This document shows positions 11,601-24,134 of a stretch of DNA of 64,000 bases, in pieces. The stretch comes from Macrocystis pyrifera (taxonomy: Eukaryota; Sar; Phaeophyceae; Laminariales; Laminariaceae), in contig JASSKH010000001.1 in NCBI GenBank assembly GCA_031763025.1, forward strand, positions 16,159,142-16,223,141, read 5' to 3'. Positions within the stretch are counted from its first letter, which is position 1. Every line of letters begins with the position of its first letter. Under the pieces are notes generated by a model. The model saw only the letters and a program-made list of their open reading frames with translations, did not search any database and was not told where the DNA came from. Made by a program: the position numbers and the translations under genes.

Positions 11601-14600
11601 ACCCCAAACCGCAGCCAAAACGGGCCAAAACTGGCCATAAACGCGGCTGCTGCGCCGCGTATGCATCGAACCAGGAAATTTCTCAATTGCAGACGACAAT
11701 TCCGAAGTGCAGACCGCGCTAGGCAATTTTCAAGTCAAAGATACCCCTAAAGATCCCTTCTCCCGGATTGCGAAACCTACTCGTTTATTTTCTGTCCATT
11801 TTCGTGTGCCCGAATTCGGATACTAAATAATTATCCACCCACTTTTGGTGCCTGGTACCTTATGATACATGTTTCATTTATACGGCAGTATCTCTCCATC
11901 TCAAATGTTTTCCAAAATAGAACTCGGGAAAACATCGTAAAATACCGTAGGGCCGTACAGAATGCGTGCTGAAACCTATGATATGTACAATCAGATATTA
12001 CTGCTGTAATACAGACTACAAGCGGCAGTAATACCTCCTGCAGTATTGAGTTTCAGGTACTGCTTTCTGTGGAATAATCCGGGAGGTTGAAAAGGAGAAA
12101 ATATGACGAAACGCAGTATGGCTCGCATACTTTGCTGCACATAGCCCACGTTCATATTATTGGTGCCTTTGCCTCTTCACGAACGAACCTACAGCAGTAG
12201 GAGGACCCTTGTACCAGGCGTAATACAACGTTTCGTATCATGTGAGATGTTGTGATGTTGCCTCGTTCGTCGTCCGTACTCGCTGTTTATACGTACTGTT
12301 CATACGCACTGCTGTTGCTGTACTGCTGCTGTTGCTGTGCTGCTGCTTTTCCTTCTATTATCATATTACTATAATAGTTGGGCTTTTTTCCATCTCTCTC
12401 GCTGCCCACACTTTTTGTCTTTTTTCCACTCTTTTCTGGTGATCATCCGCCTCACGGCGATTCTCTTTTGCTTGGATACGAGCACGTATAGAGTTTGCGC
12501 AATCCACATGATACGTACGAAGAACTTCGAAAGCAAAGTGCAAAATGATGACATTGATGTTTTGATGCGTACTTCTGCTGTTGGGCTCGGTCCACTTCGC
12601 GTTATCGTTTTTCGTGCTTTTCGTTTTCTAAAGAAAAGATAAACCGGCTCCCCGGAGGTCCGGAACAGAAAATTCGAAAATCGTGCCGGATTTTCGCGTT
12701 GTTTTTTTTGTTTGTACCAAGATTCCTTTGTTCGCGGACATCACTTATCACAGCAGTAGCTTTTTTTATGAAGGATGATAGGTGATACGTAGAGCCGCTT
12801 TGTATTGTGATATTTTCTCCTTTGCTTTGTCCCCCGTCCGCCTTTGGCGAACGGACCAACCTCTCAGCGTAGATACCACGCGTACCAGGTACCAGTACGA
12901 TGTGTTCAACATTTAACACTGGTTGTCCCGGAAATATGTAATTGATTTTGGATTTTGGACATACGAAAATTGACCGAGCCTCGAGGAAAGGCACGAAAAT
13001 CAAAAAATATTTTGGGCTTTATTTTTCCATGTACGAGCAGACTCGTAGTAAATGTGGGCAGTAAGATCCAACAGTCCCAGTATACTTATATTCTTCGAGT
13101 TCACTCGGTATCGAGTATTTAATACGTTTCGTACCTCAAGTACTGAGAGTATTGCAGTACTGCCGGCCTACTGCTGTAAATACCGCGAGTACTGGAAGTA
13201 TGAGCAGTACTCTGTACTGAAGACCCAAATGCTGTGAGTACTGGGAGTGTGAGGAGTACAGAACCCCGAGTACAAGCAGTATGGGCAGCAGCAGTACAAA
13301 CTTGCGAAATACTTGCAGTACTCGCAGTACCCAGAACGCTGAATCGCGAAATATTGCGAAGTCGCAATACTTGCGAATTACTGCCAGTACATAGGAGCAA
13401 GCACTCAAGTTCCTACTTTAGAAAGTAATCCAAACCTCAAATCAGGCTAGCGTTTTTTGTGATGTTGCTCTTGTGCTCTTACTGGCGTACCAGGTATAAC
13501 AGACAAGAGGTAGATCCGTACTGACGGTACTTCGTATTGAGAGGCGCGGCTCGTGTTCCGGAAGATCGCAGAGCTTTTTTTGTATATCGTATGTTGTGGC
13601 GCCAGGTATCTTGTATATTTTCGGTGAGATCTTGTGGTATTTTGACGGCCGGGCGCGCGAGAACATGGACTCGAACGATTCCACTGCTGGGTTCTATTTA
13701 CTCGCATATTTATACGAGCTGGTCTAGCCTAGAGGATCAGGCTGTAGTTGCTGACGTTTTCTTAGCCCAATTTTGCGAAGTTCGAACTGAAAAATTGCAT
13801 GGGGCTTCTCCAGTGTACAACGGAGGCCTGTATTCGTGCTCATTTTGATTTTTTTTAGGTGCGGTGGACTTACTGCCGTTTCCGAAAAACCCCGGCCGAC
13901 GTTTTGGACGAAAAGTATAGCAAAAAAAGTAAAAAAAAAAAGCAAAATGAACACGAATACGGTTCTGGGCAAGAGCGTTGCGAATCACATGCCAAAATTT
14001 CAACTACACAAACGAAAAACTGGGCTAGGAAATCGGGGTTTTGTGGTTGTCGTCGTAGCATGTTGACTTTGTATTGCGGATCGTGAACACACTGCTGTCT
14101 CTTGATCGACAACGAACTAGGCGATAGTGAGGATATCGATTGTTTCGCCATGCCTCAAGGATTGTTCACACCGAGAATCAGGGTCATGCACTGCTGTACA
14201 GATTTTTCGCGATTTCGTATAGGTTTTATTAATAGTACGGAAATATCCATGTGTGTGACGGGATTCATTCGATATGGCTTTTCTCGACGAAATCAACTCG
14301 GATTCCAAAACTTACTTACTGTAGGGTGTCTTCATATGCGCTGTAGGCTCAGGAACACGTTTGTCATATTTGGAGTCAAAGTTTTCCAAATGACTGCGAA
14401 AACCGACTTTTCGAATGAAAATCTGTGTTTACGGCTGGACGGCTGTACCAGTACCAGTATTTGTGCGGCGCATTACTGCTGTACTGCTACACCTGGTGCA
14501 TATATTCCTGGGTAACTACCGTTTACGAGTGTTTTATCTATTTTTTCATTGGCCTAAATCATGGCACCACACGGCTACTTGAACATCTGCTCTAGCATTA

Positions 14601-16466
14601 TGTAGGGGTGCTCGGGGTATTGACGGGAGCGTGGAGCGTTCCCCGATGTTGTTGTGACATGGTCGGAGGGAGGAGAGGGGGGCTAGGGTAGGTCACGCCG
14701 CGATGACCGCTGACGCCGGCTCCCCTTTACCCGATACCCCGAAGACGCCTTGAAGAGTGATCTAAGGGTCAATGAAGAGTAGCTGGTATCATAGTCACAA
14801 CCACAACATCTCTAATCACTCCTGTACTGATATTACAGGCGGTCATAGCTTAATGTACGTCTTCCTTCGTACCTGGTAGTCCGTACCGGTAGTACGTGAT
14901 CATGCTTGTTTTGCTGCTGGGTCATTTGTTGCTGTTGTTTTTACATTAACTCGTCTCCACAATACACTGCAGTCCGTGGTCGCAGGCAGGACAGGCTCCA
15001 ATAACTCTGTAGTGGAAGAATACGATACTGCTGCGTCCCTCTCTCGTGAAACTACCGTATATGTCATTATTACAACCCGTCCCCACCAACCCAACCAACC
15101 TCCAACCCTCTTTTAATTGACTCTTACACACACGTGTTCTTATTATTATTTATTCAGCTGTCACCCACATCTCTACGAATGTACCAGGTATTATGTATAC
15201 ATTTTTTAATATCACTTTTACTTTCCAGCCTAACTCGTAGGAGGTTTCACCCTCAGCGATCTTCTGGACAAGCCGTGGTCACAGGTGTCGTCCCGTCCCC
15301 CCCCCCGGTGCGTGCCTTTGTTTTTTGTCGCGCATAGGGTTCAGCATTCCAACTGCTCGTCGATTTTCATCGAATGTAGCTAACTCACGCTCTCGCGGTT
15401 TCCGCTTTAGTAGTCATTTTTTTATGCAAGAAAAAGTCCCTACGAGCATGCACTCGGTGAGACTCGTACCCAAGAACTTGATCTTGATAGGCACGCGGAC
15501 CACCTACCAAATCACCGGGGACGCATAACTAAGAACCAGGAGTACTTGACCGGCTGGCCCAGCCTGGGTTCTTAGTTGGGGAACGGTGCAATCTACAGCA
15601 GTCTTTTTGTACGTATGATGAATACGGCATGCGCACATGGCTTGTCGAGCCGAAGCAAGCACATCGAGAAACAGATCCGGAAAAAAATGCATATTTAAAA
15701 TTTGAATGTTGGCTAAAACAGTTCTTGATGAGTGACATGTCACCATCATTCGCATTTTGCCTGGTAGGCAATACATGGTACGAGTATGGGGGTCAAAGTC
15801 AAACGTGGGGTATACCTACTCGTGGACGGTGGGAAAACATGGTCCGCTCGTACTCCCGTCGCTTCTAAGGACACTCCGGAAAATGCTAGATTTTCTGTTG
15901 CCAATATGGTTTTGTGCCGCTTTTTTGCCGAGTCTGTTATTATACCTGGTTACAAGAGGATCGAACCAGTGTGTATACCAGTGTGGTGTGTCTTCCCTGT
16001 GGTGGGTCGTATTTTCGTTTTTCTTGCTTGATTTGTAGTGGTAGCGTTGTTCGAGCCGCCGGGCGCATATTTTACGAAAATAGAGCAGTTCAATGTCAAT
16101 GACACGAATGTGTGTCGACGTTGCGACTAACAACAAAATAGTGGGGGGATGTATACTATACTATTCTAAAGGAGGTTCATAGTAATAGGACCTATGGTGT
16201 ACATAAAAACCTATGTATTTACGTATTTTTAGTAACAAAATTTCGTCCCATTAACTATGGACCCCCGTAGTAGTAGGCGGTATGAATAGGGCGGCCACTC
16301 GAGGAAAAGGCGTTAATAATCGACTGTCTCGACAGAAACCCTGAAAAGTGCTGCGCCGCTGCATATCGGAAGGCTGCTCCTCTACAAAGAGTAGGGCGGC
16401 CACCCGATACATGGCGGTTGAAACCTCGGTGCATTACCAAGTGGTGACAACTAAACAACACGATCG

Positions 16467-16499
<33 letters not shown>

Positions 16500-19400
16500 A
16501 CTGGCCTCTTGACGTTTCTCCTCCCACAGTGAGCTCGGTCCCCTTACCATCACTCTCGAAGGTCTCTTCGATGGAGGACGTTGCCGCCGCCGCCGGCGTG
16601 GTGGGCCTAGGGCTAAACTTGGGGCTTAACCTGGGCAACAAAGAGAACGACAGCAGCAACAACCTGCACCACCCCCAACAGCAACATGCGCCGCCCGCTT
16701 CCCCCCTGCGCCAACACCACCAACACCGGCAGCGGCAACAGCAGCAACAGCAGCAGCAGCAGCAGCGCCAGAGTTGCCGGCGTCCTTCTTGACGTCGAAC
16801 GCTAGCGGAGCAACCACATCACGTCCGGCCGACTTCGCCCCCGACTTGTCCCCGAAACCCCCGCGGTAGAAGCAGCAGCGGCAGCAGTAGCGGCGACGGC
16901 GGCAGCGGCAGAGGCAGAAGCTGCGTCGTTGCCTCTGTCTCCTGCTGTTTATTTTGGCGCGGGAGCCAGAGGGGCGGGGCCCGCTATCGGCGGGGGAGGG
17001 GTGGGGGTTGACGGGGGAGCTGGAGCGGGAACGGGGGTGGCGGTAGCGGCGGTAGCGGCGCCGGCGGCTGCGGCTGCGGCGGCGGATCCGCCAGCCCGCC
17101 CGGAGCAGAAGAACCGGAAGCGGTGCTTCACCTGCAGCAAAAAGGTGTGTGTCCGTGATTCAGGCGTGTCTTGTCCGTTGGTCTGAGTGTGGGCATTGTC
17201 TGTTTGGGTCTTGCGTGGTGTGTGTGGGTCTGCCTGTGTTGTTTGTGTCTGTGTTGTGTCTGCCTTGTGTCTGTGTCTGTGTGGAAGCGGTGCTAAAGCT
17301 GCGGCGAAAAGGTTGTAGTACGTACACGCGTTGGACGGATGATCGGTTCGCACTTCATGATCTAAAGTAAATCCATCCATCACGTCAGGACTGCCTGTGT
17401 CATGAATGATGGAAGTCCGGACTGCCTGTGCCACGACGACTTTCGTGTTTTAATTGTTTTTTCAAACGTCGTCGTGTTTTGTAAAGTTAGACTTTGGGAG
17501 ATGCGGCGTTGGTATCATAACAGCAGTGAAAATAAAAACAATTACGCAATTACGAAACAGAGAGTTGTATTAGGAAATGCACTTACTGTATTTGTCAACT
17601 GCGCCTCCGGTGGCCCTTGAGAAACACGCGGCGAGACCTACCGAAACAAACTAAATAGGAGAAAATGCACGACGGTAGTCACAATCATTATTATTTGCTC
17701 CTTCCATATTTTGAGTGTGCGAAAACCTAGGCAGATGATTTATTCGTCGCGGAGTCGGGGTTGCTGGTTTTACTGTGGCCGAAGATTGAAGGAGGCTTTT
17801 TGCACCCGCTCACTAGAAGGTCGAGTCCATATTTTCTTGGAACTCCCACAGACCAATGGGGGGGGGGGGGAGACGAAACATACGGTGCAAACACCGCTGC
17901 CACTAAATAATACCAGGTACTGAATCCGAACATGATCACCGCTCGGTGCAGATTTTTTGCTCTTCGATATAATATTTTTCTTTCGTGTTAACCAGTATAG
18001 GTGTGGGAGGTCCCCTCTGCGCTATACCGCAAGGAGGCATTTCCCGGGCCCCCACCTCCGAATCTACGATGCCTCTGAAATACAAAGTGATATTTTTGGG
18101 TCGAACAGCCAGCGTAGCGTACGCGTTGTGCGTTGGCCTTGAAGATGGTCGTTGACATGGTTGGTGACAGTAACATGGTCGTTTTCATGTTCATGGTTGG
18201 TATATAACGTTGTGTTGGTTAATTGTTAGTTTTGTTGTTAACATGGTTATCGAAGGCGATGGAGCTGGCTAGGCGGGCGTTATTGACGAATGGGGTTAGG
18301 GGTGCGGGTTGGTGGCGTTCTTTCCTCCGCCCTCGCTCCTGCTGACCTTTGTCCGCCCTAACAATAAATCAGTAAATAGTTCAGTCCGTGTTCACTGAAC
18401 ATTCGACCGTTGATAAGAGGGACTGACTGTCAAATGTCGGTACACGGAAGGGTATTCCAGTATCACGTATATAACGGAATGTCCAGGTAACTACTGTAGT
18501 TGGTGTCTGGAACTGCTCAGAACTTGAGTGGTGTGTCCCCAAAACAGGACTGCAGTCCTTGAAGGGTAAAACATACTGGTACGTACTAGAGCTTTATTTT
18601 GACCAATTCGCCGGAGGATAAGGTACATACCAGTACCAGGTACATACCAGTACCAGGTTTTGATGATGGGTGCTCGTATTCGGTAGATTTACCAAATAGA
18701 GGGTTGAAATAGCACAGGGGTGGAATGGTTTTTCGGCCCTTGTTTCCTCTGCGACGGTAAGGGTGCTAAGAGTTGAACTGCATGTACATTCGCGGAAGGC
18801 TTTTGACCAGACCTTTTCGAATAACACGGCGGTGTTCGATATTGGCAATCTTAACCTTCCCGTTCGCGGTGAAAAAATCGAGCGCTACAAAACGGTCGCG
18901 CACCGCTGCACGAACCCTACACTGATTCGGTCGTATTGGAAGAACTAGGAGTAGGAGTTGGAACGAAAACGTATATTACGATACTGCTGCTGTAGCCATA
19001 AAAATATGCCAAGTTTTTCGGCTTTAGGCGAAAAATCCGATTCTGTCGGCATGTGTATATACCTGATCCGCGCCTTGTTCCGCTTGAGAGTATACACACA
19101 CCCTTATTCCTGTTTATTTTCTGTTAACCTGTTGTATGCTGTTTTGTTGTTTCAAAGGTAGATACTGCAGCATCCTCGTTTGACAGGCTGCCTTGAAACA
19201 AAATTCGGAAATCGAACATAAAAGACCTTTGGTCGAATTTTCGTTCGGCCGAACTCGGATTTTTTGCTGTACTCGCACGAGGATATAAACGGCTCTCGCG
19301 GAAAGCTACGTTGGCGCGCGCGTCTTGACACCCCGCTTGAGCCTCCGTGCTTACCGGAGTCTTCGCCGGCCTTACTAGGTGTGTTGCTTGTTGGCGCGGT

Positions 19401-21324
19401 GCGGCGTTTCCGTCGGACTCAAAGCTGCTGCTCTGTTCATCATCCATCTATGCGGGCCGCGTTGCCTTTGCCCACCCCCTTTTTTTTCCGTCCCCTTTTT
19501 TACCGTAGACGAGAGTAATCAGGACCCATCACACACAAACCATGTACTCCTGTATTTTTTTTTGTCATGTTTGGTCCTGATTACTCTCAAAAATATGTTG
19601 CCACGTGATGGCTGCTCCTCTGCGCAATCGGACCCTTGACCCTCACCACGTGTGTTGGTGGTGGCTTGGCACGCGGCACTTCCGTCGGACTCAAGGGCGC
19701 CTACGGAGTGGCCTCTGATCCGACGGAATGCGAGATCATTTTGGCATTGTAGTGTAAGCTAGATCTGTGAGTTTCCTTCCTTCCAGGTATAGTACACGTC
19801 CCCAACCTCGTACTATCAATAATTGTAATAGTTGGTCACCCTACCGGGCCGTGAGATGTGGCGGTTGGTCGGGTGCAGGCAGTTTGCGCAGTTGTGGGTC
19901 TCATGATGTTGTGGGTCTCGTCATGTGTATCGCTGGCGCGTATGTGGCACGGGTTCGGTTTTGTTGGCTGTGTTGGGACGGAGCCCCCGGCGGGTCTTGT
20001 GTGGGTTTGGCGTGGAGGACAGGCACACCGAGGTGAGCTAGTGCCCCGGGTCTCACGGGTGAGGAACCTCCGGTGACCTTGGACGTACTGTATGTGTTTA
20101 ATTAGGCGGTAGTATTCAGGGGAAAGAGACTTGGTAACTTGTCACACCCAACTATTAATACTAACTACAAGTATTGCGGGGGTTCATAGTAAATAGGACC
20201 TAGGGTATACACAAAAACATACCTGGTAGTAAATAGGACCTAGGGTATACACAAAAACATACCAGGTGGTAAATACCTGGTAGGACCTAGGGTATACACA
20301 AAAACCTACCAGGTATATATTTCCCTATTTTTACTGACAATATTCGGTCCTATTTACGATGGTCCCCGGTGATGGTAGCCGTCTCAAGTCCAGCCAACTC
20401 AGCCGTAATAAAAGCTGGCTTTCGACGCGGCGGTAGAATGCTTGATAGCTGAACTTCTTTTCTTTTTTTCAGGGGATGTGGTGGCGGTGGCTGGCGGCTG
20501 GCTGGCTGACGAGGTCCGTCGATGGGTGGCACTTGATGAGGGTTGTTATTGATAGAACTGCATTCCCTTTTTTCGAGACGACTGGAGAAAAATCACTTGG
20601 AATTCGAGTGAGATGTGTGTTTTAGTTCAGTACTAAAAGGGTTTTTCCAAGACCGAGCGACAACCGGTGCTCTCCCCCTCTTTTCCGCTAGTGGTGGTTT
20701 GCTCGTATGTTTTCGAGATTTTTACTGGCGTTGTATTCTTTGTGTGCGTGTTGTCGTTGTTGTGTTTGAATCGCATTAATAGTGCTGGTGTTCGAGGGCG
20801 CGCGTGGTGACCTCGCCTTCCCTTTTGATTGGCCTGACTCGCGCTCGAAATCTATTTCGCCGAGTACTTGGAACAACTGGCAGTACGTACTCGCTCTCTG
20901 ATTGGCCAAATACCATTTTGTGTGCTTGGAAGTGCTCCTTCCGCGCACGCGCATGCTTCCCACTGCACCTACCAGGTATAGCTTACCACCCTACCGTGTT
21001 TAGCCATCTGCTGACTCGAACCTCGTACCCTTCCCCCCGCCCCCCCCCCCCCCCCCCCCCCCCCCTCTCCTCGTGCTTTTCCGTAACAATGAAACGCCCG
21101 TAACCGACGCGATTATTGGGGGGAAAAAAACTGTTTTTTTAATGTTTTTTTTTTGCCAGGTGGGATACACGGGAATCGCCTGCCGCTGCAACTACGTGTT
21201 CTGCTCTCTCCACCGGTACCCAGAACAACACGACTGCACCTTCGACTTCAAAACATCCGACCGCAACGACCTCAAGAGGACAGTCGTCGGGGGCGGGCAG
21301 TTCAGCAAGGTCGATCGCCTCTGA
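8596..21324 (+). CDS. A20/AN1-type zinc-finger stress-associated protein, four exons
   Basis: Exons are 8596-8663, 9548-9636, 16530-17144 and 21160-21324; introns are 0.9, 6.9 and 4.0 kb. All junctions are GT-AG and phase-compatible. The N-terminal A20 finger has C-V-N-G-C-G-F-F-G, then HMCSKCW. The C-terminal AN1 finger has CFTC, then CRCNYVFCSLHRYPEQHDC. The two are joined by a long Ala/Gln/Gly-rich linker. Proteins with this layout (plant SAPs, animal ZFAND5/6) bind ubiquitin and modulate stress responses and proteasome delivery in cytoplasm and nucleus; that role is known for the family and not shown here. Predicted length is about 312 residues if two one-base deletions in C runs of exon 3 are allowed for; plant SAPs are usually 130-200, and the excess is linker. 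The start ATG at 8596 places the A20 finger at residue 15. Introns contain a SINE, MITEs and poly(C) tracts. Confidence 0.9.
9548..9636 (+). CDS. A20/AN1 gene, exon 2 (end of A20 finger)
   Basis: Acceptor GACAG precedes G-TCT-TCC, which completes the Gly codon from exon 1. The exon supplies the other two zinc ligands (MCSKCW) and ends in phase 1 before GTACGCGG. Confidence 0.9.
11581..11609. repeat. Interstitial telomere-like repeat
   Basis: Three units of CCCTAA (TTAGGG on the other strand) followed by degenerate CCCTGA and CCCCAAA. It lies in intron 2 of the A20/AN1 gene, preceded by ACCCAACCCAACC-like sequence. Confidence 0.75.
13083..13440. repeat. GTACT/AGTAC-rich palindromic array
   Basis: The words AGTACT, GAGTACTG, GCAGTAC and TTGCGAA recur every 10-30 bases in both orientations, for example around 13140-13160 and 13310-13340. 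Composition and spacing are unlike coding sequence. It lies in intron 2 of the A20/AN1 gene. Confidence 0.55.
15213..15526 (-). mobile_element. tRNA-derived SINE, copy 1
   Basis: Read on the minus strand, a tRNA-like head at 15430-15526 has an A-box-like GGTAGGTGG and a B-box region. It is followed by a body with CTTGTCCAGAAGATCG and CCTCCTACGAGTTAGG. Same family as 24919-25225 and 35780-36002. The T-arm is partly decayed in this copy. Confidence 0.7.
16171..16269. mobile_element. MITE-A copy 1
   Basis: Ends GGTTCATAGTAATAGGACC and GGACCCCCGTAG are inverted. The internal ACCTATTTTTA-type arm pair matches the family. Confidence 0.75.
16470..16498 (+). repeat. Poly(C) tract just upstream of an A20/AN1 3' splice site
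   Basis: A run of 29 C ends 31 bases before exon 3 of the A20/AN1 gene. It is preceded by CAACACGATCGCTG and a region (16380-16440) with CCCGATACATGGCGGT, which recurs at 33930-33948, so it is probably another poly(C)-tailed retroelement in sense orientation. Confidence 0.7.
16530..17144 (+). CDS. A20/AN1 gene, exon 3 (linker and first half of AN1 finger)
   Basis: Acceptor CCCACAG joins G|TG-AGC in phase with exon 2, and donor GTGTGTGTCC follows KKV-type codons in phase 0. The exon encodes a linker of poly-Ala/Gln and Gly-rich stretches and ends with RKRCFTCSKK, the first AN1 ligands. The open frame moves by one base twice: near a C run at about 16698-16706, and at the C run before CGCGGTAGAAG (about 16857-16862). 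Adding one base at each run gives a continuous frame with sensible composition (PELPASFLTSN, then SRPADFAPDL). These are therefore probably homopolymer errors or recent slips. Confidence 0.8.
19511..19588. mobile_element. Small TIR element, GAGAGTAATCAGGACC ends
   Basis: GAGAGTAATCAGGACC and GGTCCTGATTACTCTC are perfect inverted ends 78 bases apart. The interior ACACACAAA resembles MITE-A, as does a variant at 52406-52515, so it is probably a MITE-A relative. Confidence 0.75.
20174..20370. mobile_element. MITE-A copy 2 with internal tandem repeats
   Basis: Family ends are present (GGGGGTTCATAGTAAATAGG and CCTATTTACGATGGTCCCC). The left half, GGACCTAGGGTATACAC and flanks, is repeated three times. 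The junctions carry TACCTGGTA or TACCAGG words that the family consensus lacks. Confidence 0.8.
21040..21065 (+). repeat. Poly(C) tract upstream of the last A20/AN1 exon
   Basis: A run of 26 C ends 94 bases before the acceptor of exon 4, in the sense orientation of the gene. Confidence 0.85.
21160..21324 (+). CDS. A20/AN1 gene, exon 4 (end of AN1 finger and stop)
   Basis: Acceptor TTTTGCCAG follows a T-rich tract. The exon reads VGYTGIACRCNY and on through the AN1 His/Cys ligands, ending FSKVDRL and TGA at 21322-21324. The conserved H-R-Y-P-E-x-H-x-C-x-F-D signature is complete. Confidence 0.92.
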   Translation: MGYTGIACRCNYVFCSLHRYPEQHDCTFDFKTSDRNDLKRTVVGGGQFSKVDRL

Positions 21325-24134
21325 CAGTGCTTTAAATCGGGGGGGGGGGGAATGGGGAGGGGAGAGAGGGGGGGGGGGGGGGGACGCGGTTTTGTACGGG
21401 GGTAGCTGTGGAAGAAGCGGGAGTGAGACTGGGGTTTGGGGGGGGGGGGGGGGAGTTGATGAGCTGTTTGGTCTGCGAGTATAACACAGGGAGCATGGAA
21501 GACTGTACGTAGACTGTTGGATGGGAGGGGCGGGAGGGGGGTGAAAGGTCCACACTTATGTGTATCCATGGATGGTTTTCATTATCTGGGAGTTCAGAGG
21601 GGGAGCGAGAAGAGCGCTAGGTTGCGTTTTCGTTTTTCGTGTGAACGAGCGCTGGTAGATGGATGGAGGAGGGTTCGACCGGGGACTCGGATGAGACCAC
21701 AAAGCAAGCCTCTTTGCACGCCTGCTGCCTCTTTTTTTTTGGCTGGCTGGAACGGAAAGGAATGAAGGGGAGAACCCACACGCGGAAGGTCAACGCTTTC
21801 TGCGTCGACCCCATTTCGAAAGCAACCACTCCACGGTCCCCCGCGTGTTTGGTTTTACTCACAGCGAGGCGGGGGCTTGTCTCAGGCGGGCGGGGGGGGG
21901 GGTGGGAAGGGCGGAGGGTGGAAAAGGGGTGTTCCTTTAACATCATTCAATTACTTGACTAACAATGGTAGTTTTCCCTTCTTTTTTCCTTTCCCTTTCT
22001 GTTTCCTTCTCTCCCTCTTCTGGGGCGCGATGTGTCGTGTGAGTGACTTTCGTGTACTCACACGCTTGACATTTCGGGCAAGCTGTCTTCGCCCGGTTTT
22101 GTCGCTTTGCTCCCCCCCCCGAGGAGAGGAAGCGGCCATCCCCCCCCGGGGGTAGAAAGTGTCCACCCCCCCCTTCCCCCTCCCGGAATTCGAGGAAAGT
22201 TTTCGTCTCTACACCTCTTGTACGTTACAGGGGCGATGGCTCGGTTCGGTCAGGGTTGGGCTTGGTGTCGTCCGTCTTGTTTTTATCCCGCGCGCTGACT
22301 TCCTTGACCGTCGTTCTGTTTTCCGCGGACCTCAGAAAGTATACCGACTTTCTCGTCCACTTTTTTTTTTTTTCTTGAGAGAATGCAGTTGTTGTTGCTC
22401 GCAGGAGAGGGGGGCGGATGGATGATGGGGTTTCGCACCGACCGACTGTTCGTACCTGCCGACCGACGGCTGAGGTTGATGAGAGAGGTGGTGGTTGGGT
22501 GTGGTAGTGGTAGAAGATGGGTGTGGTACTCCGATATCCGTTGTGTTTTTGCCAGCAAGTAGTTGCTGCGCTCCTCGCACCCCACATAGCAAACAGCCAC
22601 ACGGCGTGGGTCGCGCGGTGTTTTGTTTTCTGGGATAGTACGCGGTGCAAGGAGTGGCGGTTGTGGTTGATGCCCTTGCTTCTGTGCTGCTTTTGTCGGT
22701 TAGGCGTTTCGACGGCGCACATAGCTCTTGTGTGGCGAAGAAAAGGAAACATCAAAGGACGTGTTGGTGTACATAGTTTATAGTAGTGGAGAGAAGACGA
22801 ATGGGAGTTGGATAGGGCTTGGTTGGGAGAGATTGACGAGGGGGAAGGGGGGGGGGGGGGGGGGGGGGGGGACGCTCCTGAACTGGATTTTTCCCATACT
22901 CGTACGTGCTACGAGTGCTATACGGTCGTCATGAAAGATTTTGAATAATTGCGGTTGGAGGCGTCTTTGGTGAGCAGGGGGCGTGGTGGTTGTTGGGTGT
23001 GCCCACACCCCCGCTGCGTTGAGCGTGCCCCAGAGTCTCCCACGTTGCCCTCGAAGCAGGTAAGCGCATGCACACCTGCGGGTAAGTTTGTTTTTTTCGG
23101 CGTTGAACCCTTCGCCCTACTACACCACGACCACTCTACCGTGCTGTGCATGCTCTTCGAATGCAGCTACAATCTAGTCAGGCAGGAAGGATATGTGGGC
23201 GTTGGGTTGGTTGGTGTTGGGAGTCGCTCATGTATGACTACGCTGTTGCTTATTCTTCTGCTTGCTGCCTGCCTGCCTATACAGTACCTCCTCCTCGGCT
23301 CCCGGGTGGAAAAAAGAGAGTTCTTTCCGTCTACCGCTTGTTTGTGGTTGTTTTTTTTTTCGTCTTCTCTTTTCTTCTTGGGGGGGTCTGATCAGGGTCT
23401 TTTTCGTCCTGTTTTTTTTTTTTTTCGGGTTTTTTTTGCTGTTTTGCTTAATGTCTCGAGGAGGCTTTTTTTCGTGCCCTGCTGTTGTGTTGGGTGTGCC
23501 TTGTTTTGGAAGGAAACCTGCCTGGTGCCGTTTTTCATTGCGCAGTTGCAAGCGGTGACGTCAAGATGTGCGAAAAAAAACGTTTTTGAACATATAAAAA
23601 AGGTGTTTTTCTGAGAGGAAAATCGAAGGGGAAAAAATTAAGAAAAATCCCGGCTTCTGTGATGATGCCTCTGCGTGCGACAAGATCACTCACTCCAGTT
23701 CGGGCGCTCGGACAAAAATGAGACTGTTTTTTACGATTTTTTGTATGCACGGAAAACCATGTGCCAATAATTTTGTTTCTCTGCCATATTATGTGTTTCA
23801 CGAGGAGGTTGTTGCTGGCGGTCTTTTTTGTTCTTCGAGAAGACCACGACGACTGATTCCTCTTATTATGCGGGGTCCCAAAGTAATCGAACTCGCATGC
23901 GAGGTAAGAAATAGCCCCATATAGAACAATCACAATGCGCCCACCCATCGTTTTGATTTTCAACTTTCTACGTGCTTTTTGCATTTTGCCTGTTTCTTCT
24001 TGCAGTTTGTCACCTCCACTGTTAGTCGTTACTTCTTTCGTCGACCGCCACAACAACAAAAAATAATTCGCTGAAGGCCTGAATAAAGCTGCGAGTACTA
24101 CTACTACTGCTGCTGTACTTGTAGTACTACCACA
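21325..24134. other. 3' flank of the A20/AN1 gene; no gene recognised
   Basis: Several G-rich runs (21340-21450; 22847-22871) and C-rich runs (about 22110-22180) alternate with T-rich sequence. Open frames here are poly-Pro or poly-Gly readings of these runs and show no domain. Confidence 0.45.

Larger units (their letters stand above)
17145..21159. other. Intron 3 of the A20/AN1 gene, repeat content
   Basis: The 4.0-kb intron holds a solo arm of the CAGTCCCGTTT element (about 18520-18568), a small TIR element (19511-19588), MITE-A copy 2 (20174-20370) and a poly(C) tract. Segment 20040-20140 resembles 54440-54520 (shared GGGTCTC, GGTGACCTTG and GAGGCGGTA blocks), indicating another dispersed repeat. 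No exon was seen. Confidence 0.5.
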
